From: Flavobacteriales bacterium
GTDB taxonomy: Bacteria > Bacteroidota > Bacteroidia > Flavobacteriales > Flavobacteriaceae
Reading direction: 5' to 3'
NCBI GenBank assembly: GCA_002747735.1
Contig: PDQE01000060.1
Location: forward strand, 1 to 26,775
Length of the DNA stretch: 26,775 bases
Of this stretch, positions 7,279-15,603 are shown in pieces. A program made the position numbers and the translations under genes. How positions within the stretch are numbered: the stretch's first letter is position 1; each line of letters begins with the position of its first letter. The notes below the pieces were generated by a model. The model had not been told where the DNA came from, did no database searches, and worked only from the letters and a program-made list of their open reading frames with translations.

Positions 7279-8604
7279 TTAGAAATTTTTATTTTTATAT
7301 TTTCTGTTTTTTATAACTATTCCCAGCCAATTCTCTAAAGTTTTTACCAGCAATAATTTTTCATTTCCTGTCATATTAGCTATTCTTGCATTGCCATGGT
7401 GTTTGTTGTTAAGAAAAAACCATAGGCTGTTTACTTTTCTATTTACCGGAACCGCCGAAGCACTCCATGTATCAATGCCGCCATAGATGTATATAAAATT
7501 ATTGGCTTTATCAGATGCTAACCATTGGTTTACCTCTTGCAGAAGCTGGCCGTTAAAAGTAGTCTTTATTTTTTCGGGAACAAATGCTGCATGGGGGTTT
7601 TTATCTGTAGGCAAAGCTTTTAGTAAACCTTTAAAAGGCTTTGTTTCATAGCCGTAATAGCCCATCTCGGTAGCGGATTGATAGTAGTGAGAACCGTAAG
7701 CAGACATTGCTCTGTCACTAAAAAATGTTATGTCTGAGATGGATAGCAGATGCGATGCTAGTTTTTCAGGAGAGCTATTTTTGTCTGGAATGTTTTGGCA
7801 ATTATGGCCATATTGCCAAAAGGAAAACGGATATTCTAAGACCGTATATTCAAAAGCCGCTTCCGGCGACAGATACGTGTACTCTGCCCTTGCCCCCAGA
7901 CTGTAGAATTCCAGTAAAGGCTTAATTTGATTTTTCTTTTGCAAAACCGTTTTTTGGAAATCTTCAATTTTCTTTCGGCATTTTTTAGTACCTATGGTAT
8001 CAAAAAAAGTATAAATACGTTTTTCTTCAAAAGATCTGTTAATAGGGGCAACATATGGTACGCTTACGTCTACGTCGTTAGGGTAGAAATATCTGTAAAA
8101 GATAGTGGTAGCACCGCCTTTGCTGATGCCAGTACTCAACCATTTGCCGGAATAGAGTTCTTTAAATAACCTGTTTATCCTATGCAGGTCTGCGGTAGCC
8201 TGTTTCAGATTAAGATAATCATAATCTACGGAATCCGGTATGCTTTCACCAAAAAATCTGTGTTCAACCATAATTTGGTTTGCATGGAGCAAATCAGTTA
8301 GTTCATAGATTACATTGGAGTCTCTGTTGTATCCTTCTGTAATCATTACCATGGGGTGGTTAAAACCTACGTGTGTTAAGTAAGCTCTTTGGTAAAAATA
8401 GCCTTTAGCGGAATCGGTGTGGTCCAACGGTTGTTTTATTTTTAACAGATAGGAGGTAAGGTTGTCTTTATTTTCCAACTTCTCAAAAACCACATCTGGT
8501 AGATTAAAAAGTTTTAGTTCTAAATCATCATTTTGAGATGAGGCTATTAATCCGCTTAACAAAAAAGCCAGAATTAATAATGTTAAATTTTTAAATCGGT
8601 TCAT
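7279..8604 (-). CDS. Secreted S37-type (PS-10-like) serine peptidase
   Basis: A 441-residue exported alpha/beta-hydrolase resembling peptidase family S37 (prolyl tri/tetrapeptidyl aminopeptidases), which removes short N-terminal peptides. A signal peptide covers about residues 1-23 (LTLLILAFLLSGLIASSQ). The EHRFFGES sequence (114-121) is shared by S28/S37 enzymes. The nucleophile elbow GISKGG (159-164, Ser161) has the S37-like Ser-Lys-Gly rather than the S28 form. Likely acid and base are Asp378 in YGGIDTWSAS and His402 or His403 in NKHHGNA. The gene starts 10 bases after the gcvP stop codon, so it is probably read from the gcvP transcript, although no functional link is apparent. The substrate is not predictable beyond likely Pro/X-Pro peptides. 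Confidence 0.8.
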   Translation of the reverse strand: MNRFKNLTLLILAFLLSGLIASSQNDDLELKLFNLPDVVFEKLENKDNLTSYLLKIKQPLDHTDSAKGYFYQRAYLTHVGFNHPMVMITEGYNRDSNVIYELTDLLHANQIMVEHRFFGESIPDSVDYDYLNLKQATADLHRINRLFKELYSGKWLSTGISKGGATTIFYRYFYPNDVDVSVPYVAPINRSFEEKRIYTFFDTIGTKKCRKKIEDFQKTVLQKKNQIKPLLEFYSLGARAEYTYLSPEAAFEYTVLEYPFSFWQYGHNCQNIPDKNSSPEKLASHLLSISDITFFSDRAMSAYGSHYYQSATEMGYYGYETKPFKGLLKALPTDKNPHAAFVPEKIKTTFNGQLLQEVNQWLASDKANNFIYIYGGIDTWSASAVPVNRKVNSLWFFLNNKHHGNARIANMTGNEKLLLVKTLENWLGIVIKNRKYKNKNF

Positions 8605-8614
8605 ATTATTAAAC

Positions 8615-11458
8615 TTATTCCATATAATGTTCTATCGGATTACAACTACACACCAAATTTCTATCCCCATAAGCGTCATCTATACGCCTTACCGGCGGCC
8701 AAAATTTATTTTCGTACAAATAGGGTAGGGGAAAGGCTGCTTCCTGCCTTGTGTAGGAGTATGGCCATTTGTCTGCGGTAAGCATGGTTTGGGTATGCGG
8801 GGCGTTTTTTAACACGGAATCTTTGCCTTTTTCGTAAGCGTCTATTTCTTTTCTAATATTAATAAGAGCTTCACAAAAACGATCCAGTTCTGCTTTACTT
8901 TCGCTTTCGGTAGGTTCTATCATTAAAGTTCCGGCTACCGGAAAGGATAGGGTAGGAGCATGGAAGCCATAATCCATAAGGCGTTTGGCAATATCTGCCA
9001 CCTCTATGCCCTTTTCTTTAAATTTTCTAAAATCTACTATCATTTCGTGGGCGGCAAATCCATTAATGCCTGTGTATAAAATCTTATAATGTTTTTCCAA
9101 TTTGCTCTTTAAATAATTGGCATTTAAGATGGCGTATTTTGTAGCACGGGTTAAGCCGTTTACCCCCAGCATTTTTATATAACCATAAGAGATAATACTT
9201 ACCAATGCCGAACCCCATGGAGCTGCTGATATGGCTTCAATGGCGTGTTCGCCGCCGGTTTTTACTACAGGGTTTCCGGGTAGAAACTCTACCAAATGTT
9301 TGGCTACACAGATAGGCCCCACACCCGGCCCACCGCCGCCATGCGGAATGGCAAAGGTCTTGTGTAAATTTAGATGACAGACATCCGCTCCAATAGTGGC
9401 AGGATTGGTCAGCCCTACTTTGGCATTCATATTTGCCCCGTCCATATAAACTTGTCCGCCGTTATCGTGGATGATTTGGGTGATTTCCTTTATTTCACTT
9501 TCAAAAACACCGTGTGTGGAAGGGTAAGTTACCATTAATGCGGCGAGATTATCCTTATGTTGTTCTGCTTTTGAACGCAAGTCATCTACATCTATATTTC
9601 CATTTTCTGAAGTTTTGGTAACCACTACTTTCATACCTGCCATAACTGCTGATGCCGGATTGGTACCGTGTGCCGAAGCGGGTATTAAGCAGATGTTCCT
9701 GTGGCTTTCTCCATTTTTTTTATGATAGGCTCTTATGGTCATCAGGCCTGCAAATTCGCCTTGTGCACCGCTGTTTGGTTGGAGAGAAGTGGCTGCAAAT
9801 CCGGTGATGGTGCTGAGGCATTGTCCTAAATCTGACAGCATTTCCTGATAGCCCCGGGCTTGATCCAAAGGTACAAATGGATGAATACTGTTCCAATTGG
9901 CCATGCTCAACGGCAACATCTCTGCCGCAGCATTGAGTTTCATGGTACATGACCCTAATGATATCATGGAGTCGGTAAGGGAAATGTCTTTTCTTTCCAG
10001 CCGTTTTATGTACCGCATCATTTCGGTTTCTGTGTGATATTTGTTAAATACTTCATGTTGCAAATATTTCGAAGTTCTGCGTAAATAATCAGGAATGGTT
10101 ATTTCTTCTTTGTCTGCAATGGTTACCGGTTTTATATTTTCGGCTTCGGATAAAATATTTACAATTGCAGCCACATTGTGCTGTTCGGTAGTTTCGTTTA
10201 GGGATATACCAATAGTGGTATCATCGATAATGCGGAAGTTTACCCTGTTTTTTTCTGCAACTTCTTTTACTTTTTGGGCATTGGTAACTTTTACTCGCAG
10301 GGTGTCAAAATAGGTTTTGTTCAGTTGTTTGAGCTGTAAATTGGCCAGAACTTCATTTAGATTATTAGTAAACCCATGAATGCGTCTGGCAATATTTCTA
10401 ATGCCTTCCGGCCCGTGATACACGGCATACATACCTGCCATTACAGCTAATAATACCTGGGCAGTACAAATGTTTGACGTAGCTTTTTCGCGTTTTATGT
10501 GTTGTTCTCTGGTTTGCAAGGCCATCCGCAATGCACGGTTGCCATCTGCATCTATGGTTATGCCAATAATTCTTCCGGGAATATTTCTTTTATATTTGTC
10601 TTTGGTGGCAAAATAGCCGGCATGTGGCCCGCCATAACCCATAGGTATCCCAAAGCGTTGAGAAGAGCCTACTACTACATCGGCTCCCATTTCTCCGGGT
10701 GATTTTAATAAAGCCAAACTTAGTAAATCTGCGGCTACTACTATTTTTACTTCGTTTGCATTGGCCTCAGCTATAAAATTGGAATAATCTATAACTTCTC
10801 CGTTTTTATTGGGATATTGTAATAATCCGCCAAAAAAATTGTCGGATAAATTTACATTTTTATAATTGCCGTATACCAATTCAATGCCTTTTGGTTCTGC
10901 ACGGGTATTTAATATGGCCTTGGTCTGCGGTAAAACATCATCGGATACAAAAAAACGGTTGATGTTTCCTTTTTTTTGCATTCGGCTTCGCGTGTCAAAA
11001 AGCATACTCATGGCCTCTGCTGCTGCTGTTCCCTCGTCTAATAGTGATGCATTTGCCAGTTCCATTCCGGTAAAGTCTGCAATAGCCGTTTGAAAATTGA
11101 GCAAGGCTTCTAAACGACCTTGGGAAATTTCTGCTTGATATGGCGTATAAGAAGTAAACCAACTGGGGTTTTCAAAAATATTTCGCTGAATTACTGCCGG
11201 CAAAATGGTGGCATTATAACCTAACCCAATGTAGGAATCAAAGACCTTATTTTTATTGGCAAGTTTTTCAATATAAGTTCCAAATTCATATTCGCTTAGG
11301 GCTTTGGGTAAGTCCAATGGTTTTTCTAATAAAATATTTTTTGGGATGGTTTTTCTTATGAGTTCATCTAAATCTTTTACGCCTATGGCTGCTAACATTT
11401 CCGGCACCTCGTTTTCTCGTGGGCCAAGGTGTCTAAAAACGAAAGAATTGGTGTGCAT
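8615..11458 (-). CDS. gcvP: Glycine dehydrogenase (decarboxylating), P-protein of the glycine cleavage system
   Basis: GcvP decarboxylates glycine with pyridoxal phosphate and passes the aminomethyl group to lipoylated GcvH. At 947 residues it is the full-length, single-chain form: an N-terminal non-catalytic half starting [13 protein letters not shown] and a C-terminal catalytic half. The cofactor lysine is K700 in [18 protein letters not shown], with the glycine-rich stretch directly after it. [12 protein letters not shown] (503-514) and HGTNPASA (597-604) are also characteristic. The start at 11458 gives the expected N-terminus. GcvH, GcvT and the lipoamide dehydrogenase are not in the window. 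The S37 peptidase gene follows after 10 bases. Confidence 0.97.
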   Translation of the reverse strand: MHTNSFVFRHLGPRENEVPEMLAAIGVKDLDELIRKTIPKNILLEKPLDLPKALSEYEFGTYIEKLANKNKVFDSYIGLGYNATILPAVIQRNIFENPSWFTSYTPYQAEISQGRLEALLNFQTAIADFTGMELANASLLDEGTAAAEAMSMLFDTRSRMQKKGNINRFFVSDDVLPQTKAILNTRAEPKGIELVYGNYKNVNLSDNFFGGLLQYPNKNGEVIDYSNFIAEANANEVKIVVAADLLSLALLKSPGEMGADVVVGSSQRFGIPMGYGGPHAGYFATKDKYKRNIPGRIIGITIDADGNRALRMALQTREQHIKREKATSNICTAQVLLAVMAGMYAVYHGPEGIRNIARRIHGFTNNLNEVLANLQLKQLNKTYFDTLRVKVTNAQKVKEVAEKNRVNFRIIDDTTIGISLNETTEQHNVAAIVNILSEAENIKPVTIADKEEITIPDYLRRTSKYLQHEVFNKYHTETEMMRYIKRLERKDISLTDSMISLGSCTMKLNAAAEMLPLSMANWNSIHPFVPLDQARGYQEMLSDLGQCLSTITGFAATSLQPNSGAQGEFAGLMTIRAYHKKNGESHRNICLIPASAHGTNPASAVMAGMKVVVTKTSENGNIDVDDLRSKAEQHKDNLAALMVTYPSTHGVFESEIKEITQIIHDNGGQVYMDGANMNAKVGLTNPATIGADVCHLNLHKTFAIPHGGGGPGVGPICVAKHLVEFLPGNPVVKTGGEHAIEAISAAPWGSALVSIISYGYIKMLGVNGLTRATKYAILNANYLKSKLEKHYKILYTGINGFAAHEMIVDFRKFKEKGIEVADIAKRLMDYGFHAPTLSFPVAGTLMIEPTESESKAELDRFCEALINIRKEIDAYEKGKDSVLKNAPHTQTMLTADKWPYSYTRQEAAFPLPYLYENKFWPPVRRIDDAYGDRNLVCSCNPIEHYME

Positions 11459-11504
11459 GTTGCTATATTTTTTATGCTTGATATAAAGCGTTTGTTAAAA
11501 GTTA

Positions 11505-11512
11505 CAAAAGTA
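11505..11512 (-). promoter_or_regulatory. Candidate -7 promoter box (TACTTTTG) for gcvP
   Basis: Matches TAnnTTTG on the minus strand, about 40 nt before the expected transcript start-to-ATG region of gcvP (ATG at 11458). No matching -33 TTG is evident. Confidence 0.5.
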
Positions 11513-11572
11513 ACTAAATTAGAATTAATCACTATGATTAGAATAGATAAGTTATGGACAAAAATTTGTTTG

Positions 11573-11580
11573 TACCTTTG
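11573..11580 (+). promoter_or_regulatory. Candidate -7 promoter box (TACCTTTG), implying a leaderless UbiA-like mRNA
   Basis: TACCTTTG matches TAnnTTTG on the plus strand. It ends only four bases before the ATG at 11585, so transcription would begin at or within a base or two of the start codon. No good -33 element is visible. Confidence 0.5.
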
Positions 11581-11584
11581 ATTT

Positions 11585-12427
11585 ATGCAAGGATTAAAAA
11601 ATCTTTTTAAATTTTATGTTTTTGGGAATTTTCATGTGGGGCTAAGTACATTTTGTTTGGTAAAGATTACCTTGTTAACCTATGGTGAAAAAGCTAATGT
11701 AATCCCATTTTTTGTAGGCTTAGCCACTGTAATGTCATATAATCTAATAAGAATAAAAGAGCATAAAAAATTACAACCTTGGTTTTATGAGTTTTTTTTA
11801 ATGAATAAGAAAGCCATTCTGTTGTCTGTAATGTTGTGTAGTGTCATAGTTTTATATTTATTTACTTTTTTAACTGTAGATGCGTTGCTGAGCCTTATCC
11901 CGATAATGATTTTTACATTTTTTTACAGTATGCCAATTAGGTTACATAAAAACGCTGTGTTTACTTTACGAAGTGTGGCATTTTTAAAATTATTTTTAAT
12001 TGCAGTTTCATGGGCGGTAGTAACCGTAATTTTTCCGCTGATACAATATCAAATTTCGATTGGCTTTAATGAGCTAATCATCACAATACAACGTTTTTTG
12101 CTAATTGCTGCTATTACTATTCCTTTTGATATTAGGGATGTAGAATATGACAGCACGGCCATTCATACCCTGCCGGCAACTATGGGCGTTGCCAATGCTA
12201 AAAGATTGGCACTATTATTTTTAATGCTGTTTTTGGGGAGTGCTTTATTCTTAAAAAATGCAGGCAAAAATAATTTACAAATACATCTTATGGTAGTAAT
12301 ACTATCAGCAATCTTAATTTTGAGAACACGAAAAGGGCAGTCAGTTTTTTATACTGCATATTGGGTTGAAGCTATTCCTGTTTTTTGGCTTATAGTGTTT
12401 TTGCTATTTAATCATGTAGTTGAATAA
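11585..12427 (+). CDS. UbiA-like integral membrane protein (putative prenyltransferase family)
   Basis: A 280-residue, very hydrophobic protein with about eight or nine membrane segments. The overall pattern resembles the UbiA family of membrane prenyltransferases, which condense isoprenyl diphosphates with aromatic or other acceptors. The second Asp-rich motif is recognisable as FDIRDVEYD (181-189; D182, D185, D189). The first motif, normally NDxxDxxxD, is replaced by YNLIRIKEHK (52-61), with no acidic pair in place. That makes classical Mg-dependent prenyl transfer doubtful. It is a lone gene between divergent gcvP and a convergent operon end, so context gives no substrate. Its proposed promoter overlaps the start (11573-11580). 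Family placement is moderate; function is unknown. Confidence 0.65.
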   Translation: MQGLKNLFKFYVFGNFHVGLSTFCLVKITLLTYGEKANVIPFFVGLATVMSYNLIRIKEHKKLQPWFYEFFLMNKKAILLSVMLCSVIVLYLFTFLTVDALLSLIPIMIFTFFYSMPIRLHKNAVFTLRSVAFLKLFLIAVSWAVVTVIFPLIQYQISIGFNELIITIQRFLLIAAITIPFDIRDVEYDSTAIHTLPATMGVANAKRLALLFLMLFLGSALFLKNAGKNNLQIHLMVVILSAILILRTRKGQSVFYTAYWVEAIPVFWLIVFLLFNHVVE

Positions 12428-12431
12428 ATAT

Positions 12432-12486
12432 TAACCCGTACTATTTACCAGATACATAGCAAATTACTGATAAAAAATACGGGTTA
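12432..12486. terminator. Inverted repeat between convergent genes
   Basis: TAACCCGTA (12432-12440) and TACGGGTTA (12478-12486) form a perfect 9-bp stem with a 37-base loop, between the UbiA-like gene and the convergent YceI-like gene. A third related copy, AACGGGTT, occurs near 12523-12530. It could act as a bidirectional terminator, but the long loop and lack of a U-run make this tentative. Confidence 0.35.
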
Positions 12487-12533
12487 GATCTTTCTATCAG
12501 CCCTAATATATTTTAAATTAGTAACGGGTTTTG

Positions 12534-13154
12534 CTATTCTGCTTTTTTGTTTAAATATATGGAGGCACCTATAGCTGCTTCTGGCCAGGTTTTACTTACA
12601 CCGTCAGGGCCTTTATGTAGTTCAAAACAGGCTTCATTTAAAGAGGCTAAGGCTTTGCCAAGGTTAAAGTCTTCAAAATTTAGCGTGCCATTAAGTTCCA
12701 CTAACTGCTCGCTGATAATGTAAGATATTGGAATTTGATGTTGGACATTGTTCATTCTTAGGTCTATGGTGCCATTTCCATCGCCGTTTAAATTTAGCGT
12801 TCCTTTTAATGAATTGGTGGCATCCATAACGCCAAAAAATAAGTCCTTGAGTTTAGAATCTCTAACACTGTCTTTGGAAAATAAACTGCTTACCGGAATT
12901 TCAAATTGTGTGCCGTTTAAAATACCAATGGCTGAAGTATCTATACTACCGGTTTTTAAAATGTTTATTTTTTCAAAAATGCCATTTACGGCAATTTTTT
13001 CGGTTGTTTTATAACCTGTCCAATTTATCGTTATGGTTTGTGGTTCTATTGAAAATTTTGCCGGTGTTTTTTTAACTTCTTTTTTACAGGTAACTGTAGC
13101 CAGAATAAAGGTTAAGGTTAAAAATACTGTAGTTATTTTTTTTAAAGTTTGCAT
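12534..13154 (-). CDS. YceI-like lipoprotein
   Basis: A 206-residue lipoprotein. A signal sequence ends in a lipobox at about residues 20-23 (ATVTC, Cys23), followed by KKEVKK, so it should be acylated and anchored to a membrane. The mature part is a beta-rich domain resembling YceI (a lipocalin-like barrel binding polyprenyl-type lipids): INWTGYKTTEKIAVNGIFEK near the start and GTLNLNGDGNGTIDLRMN in the middle. The match is partial because the sequence is divergent. It begins five bases after the acyl-CoA-binding gene and is the last gene of the rsfS-to-YceI run. Confidence 0.7.
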   Translation of the reverse strand: MQTLKKITTVFLTLTFILATVTCKKEVKKTPAKFSIEPQTITINWTGYKTTEKIAVNGIFEKINILKTGSIDTSAIGILNGTQFEIPVSSLFSKDSVRDSKLKDLFFGVMDATNSLKGTLNLNGDGNGTIDLRMNNVQHQIPISYIISEQLVELNGTLNFEDFNLGKALASLNEACFELHKGPDGVSKTWPEAAIGASIYLNKKAE

Positions 13155-13159
13155 GTTGT

Positions 13160-13429
13160 TTAAATTTTTTTATCGATTATTTTTTCTACCAGTCTTACGT
13201 ATTGTTTCTTTGCTTGTGTGCTGCTCATATTTCTAATCTGAAACCAGGCGTTTAACTTAAAAGCATTTCTTAAATTTTCGGAATTATCTAAATTCATTTT
13301 GGGCAAATCGCCTACTGTAGCTTGTTTATAGTAGGCATAGAGTTGCAACATTACATCAGGGGGTAATTTTTCATTAATATTTGAAGCGATTTTATATGCT
13401 TCTTCAAATTTTTTATCCAAGTTTTTCAT
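13160..13429 (-). CDS. Acyl-CoA-binding protein
   Basis: An 89-residue protein with the layout of acyl-CoA-binding proteins (ACBP), a four-helix bundle that buffers long-chain acyl-CoA esters in the cytoplasm. The hallmark YAYYKQAT is at 31-38, followed by the VGD turn and the AW pair at 61-62 in LNAWFQIRNMS; the C-terminal helix AKKQYVRLVEKI completes the fold. It overlaps the 3' end of psd by 17 bases, pointing to coupled translation and to a role in supplying or sensing acyl groups for phospholipid synthesis (inference). ACBP is best known from eukaryotes, and among bacteria it is patchy. Confidence 0.88.
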   Translation of the reverse strand: MKNLDKKFEEAYKIASNINEKLPPDVMLQLYAYYKQATVGDLPKMNLDNSENLRNAFKLNAWFQIRNMSSTQAKKQYVRLVEKIIDKKI

Positions 13430-14078
13430 CTATTTCGGCAATAACGGTTTCACCACCTCTTACTTTTTGATTGAGTTGTATTTTTACTGTGGCATTTAAG
13501 GGCAAAAGCACGTCCACTCTGGAACCAAATTTAATAAATCCGGAGTCCTTGCCCTGAACCACGGCATCGCCTTCTTTGGCATAATTTACAATACGTTTGG
13601 CCATGGCTCCGGCTATTTGCCTGTAGAGTATCTTTCCGGCTATTTTATTTTCTACTACTACCGTGGTACGTTCATTTTCTTCGGATGACTTTGGGTGCCA
13701 TGCTACCAGGTACTTTCCGGGGTGGTATTTGCTGTAGGCTATTTCTCCGCCAACGGGATAACGCGTTACATGAACATTTACGGGTGACATAAAAATAGAT
13801 ATTTGACGTCTTTTTTCGTTAAAATATTCTTTTTCAAAGACTTCTTCTATTACCACTACTTTTCCGTCCACCGGAGCAATAATATGGGCTTCGTTTAATA
13901 CTGTGTTTCTTTTGGGGTTCCTAAAAAATTGAAGTATTAATAGAAACAGTATCACCAAGGCCAGCATTAGTGTTTTTCTCAGCCATTCTATCTGTGCCAA
14001 AGCATCTATGGTAAAAATGAGAATTACCATTATTACCATACTCAAAAAAATGATTTTATAACCTTCTTTGTGAAACAT
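13413..14078 (-). CDS. psd: Phosphatidylserine decarboxylase proenzyme
   Basis: Psd converts phosphatidylserine to phosphatidylethanolamine at the inner membrane. At 221 residues this is the short bacterial/archaeal type. Two membrane segments lie at about 8-28 and 35-52. HIIAPVDGKVV (65-75) and the region ISIFMSPVNVHVTRYPVGG (93-111) carry the conserved Asp and His residues. The self-cleavage site is FGSRVD with Gly185-Ser186; the Ser becomes the pyruvoyl group of the alpha chain. It starts two bases after the cdsA stop codon and overlaps the acyl-CoA-binding gene, so the three probably form a tightly coupled lipid block. A phosphatidylserine synthase gene is not in the window. Confidence 0.95.
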   Translation of the reverse strand: MFHKEGYKIIFLSMVIMVILIFTIDALAQIEWLRKTLMLALVILFLLILQFFRNPKRNTVLNEAHIIAPVDGKVVVIEEVFEKEYFNEKRRQISIFMSPVNVHVTRYPVGGEIAYSKYHPGKYLVAWHPKSSEENERTTVVVENKIAGKILYRQIAGAMAKRIVNYAKEGDAVVQGKDSGFIKFGSRVDVLLPLNATVKIQLNQKVRGGETVIAEIDEKLG

Positions 14079-14080
14079 AA

Positions 14081-14875
14081 TTATTGAATAAGGTATAAAT
14101 ATACATAAACAAATGGCGAAGCGAAAATCAAACTGTCTAAACGGTCTAAAAATCCGCCGTGTCCAGGGATAAAATTACTGCTGTCTTTTACACCGGCTTC
14201 TCTTTTAAATCTGGATTCTATTAAATCGCCCAGCAATCCAAAGATAAAAACAATTAATGCAATTACCAACCAATGTTTTGTGGGTATTACCATAAAGTAA
14301 TTGGAAATAATTAAAGCGGCCACTAATGCCGCAATTAAACCGCCAAGAGCACCTTCTATGGTTTTATTTGGTGATACACTTTTGTATAATTTATGTTTGC
14401 CCAGTAAGCTGCCTGTTAAATAGGCAAAGGTATCACTGGCCCAAATAAGTATAAATATACCCAGAATTAAAGTGGGTTGGTATTCTCCTTTAAAAAATGG
14501 AATTTGAACCATAAGTGCAAACGGTATGGCGATATAAGCCAAAGACAAAAAATAATGTCCTAATTTGCTAAAAGTCAGTGTTATGTTGGGCTTAAATAAT
14601 TGATAAATTATAGGGACAAAAATACTGACTACTAAACTGATAAATACATATTTTTGAGGAATGAACGGTTGTTCTGTGGCATTGAGATAAATTAAGGAAG
14701 CTACTACTACGGTCCATTTATAGCTCAAGGCAATCAGGTTTTTAAATTCGTAAAGACACAATAGCATAAAGATGAAAAATAAGATAAGAAAAGTATCTTT
14801 AGAATATAATACCGCACTCAAAATCAGGGCTACATAAACCAAACTGCTCATTGCCCTTATAAAAAATCCTCTCAT
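14081..14875 (-). CDS. cdsA: Phosphatidate cytidylyltransferase (CDP-diacylglycerol synthase)
   Basis: CdsA makes CDP-diacylglycerol from phosphatidic acid and CTP, the branch point for membrane phospholipids. The protein has 264 residues with multiple membrane segments. The C-terminal family signature is clear at about 216-248: DLIESRFKREAGVKDSSN, then FIPGHGGFLDRLDSL, with the acidic metal-binding residues in place. The SPNKTIEGALGG stretch further upstream is also typical. It lies two bases before psd and 73 bases after the LUD gene, in the rsfS-ftsH run. The start at 14875 puts the first membrane helix directly after MRGFFIRAMSS. Confidence 0.95.
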   Translation of the reverse strand: MRGFFIRAMSSLVYVALILSAVLYSKDTFLILFFIFMLLCLYEFKNLIALSYKWTVVVASLIYLNATEQPFIPQKYVFISLVVSIFVPIIYQLFKPNITLTFSKLGHYFLSLAYIAIPFALMVQIPFFKGEYQPTLILGIFILIWASDTFAYLTGSLLGKHKLYKSVSPNKTIEGALGGLIAALVAALIISNYFMVIPTKHWLVIALIVFIFGLLGDLIESRFKREAGVKDSSNFIPGHGGFLDRLDSLIFASPFVYVYLYLIQ

Positions 14876-14948
14876 AATGTATAGGATTTAATGAAAATTG
14901 CATTTGAAGTTGTTTTCCGGCTTGGTGATAATTTCAAACTATTGCTGT

Positions 14949-15560
14949 TTATAAATCCTCTAAAAGAAGCAAAAATAGCTTTTTTGCATTTTTGTTGCCA
15001 TAGCTCAGAAAATCATCTTCCACTTTTTCCGGTTCGTAACATTTTATAGAGCTTATATTTGATGGATAATCTTTATTGTAATTTTGTTTTATGCTCATAA
15101 AAGCTTCCCGGGCATCCCTCACCAGTTGGCTGGTAGAGGCAAACACCACAAAATTATCCGGAAGTTGAGCTATTTTTTTATCGTGTACCTGATTGGATGA
15201 GAACATAATGCTGCCGGTGTCTGCCAATAGATTTTCGCATAGTGTAAAAAAAGGATAATTTTTACTTATCGTTTCGGTAGAGTCTAAGCCCAACATACTC
15301 ATTCTTTTTTCCAGATCCGGATTAAAACAAACGGCTTTTTTCCAATTGTTTTCTTCAAAGATATCCATTAGATGTTGATTTACCTCTTCTTGATGGGTGC
15401 AGTACAAAAACTTCCCTCCATTTTTTATAAATTGGCTTACAAAATATTCATCTAGCGGTTGAGTAGTTAAAGTAATGGTTTCTTTTTGAGATGAATCATG
15501 GCCGGATTCTTTATCGTTTTCGGTGGTAGCAGTGCTAAATATTTTTTTTATGAAATTCAT
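14949..15560 (-). CDS. LUD-domain (LutC-like) protein
   Basis: A 203-residue cytoplasmic protein of the LUD family, named after lactate-utilisation protein LutC. The N-terminal part (about 1-35) is polar and low in complexity. The body starts at LDEYFVSQFIKNGGKFLYC and contains the central region SIMFSSNQVHDKKIAQLPDN (about 117-136). The classical LutC ending with a GPSRTADI-like motif is not seen. LutA/LutB iron-sulfur partners are absent from the neighbourhood. The gene is placed 43 bases after ftsH and before cdsA, an arrangement I associate with Flavobacteriia, which suggests a role in envelope homeostasis rather than lactate oxidation (inference). Confidence 0.7.
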   Translation of the reverse strand: MNFIKKIFSTATTENDKESGHDSSQKETITLTTQPLDEYFVSQFIKNGGKFLYCTHQEEVNQHLMDIFEENNWKKAVCFNPDLEKRMSMLGLDSTETISKNYPFFTLCENLLADTGSIMFSSNQVHDKKIAQLPDNFVVFASTSQLVRDAREAFMSIKQNYNKDYPSNISSIKCYEPEKVEDDFLSYGNKNAKKLFLLLLEDL

Positions 15561-15603
15561 TTTCTAAATTGATAGTTATTCAAAAATAGAAAATAAAGAA
15601 AGT

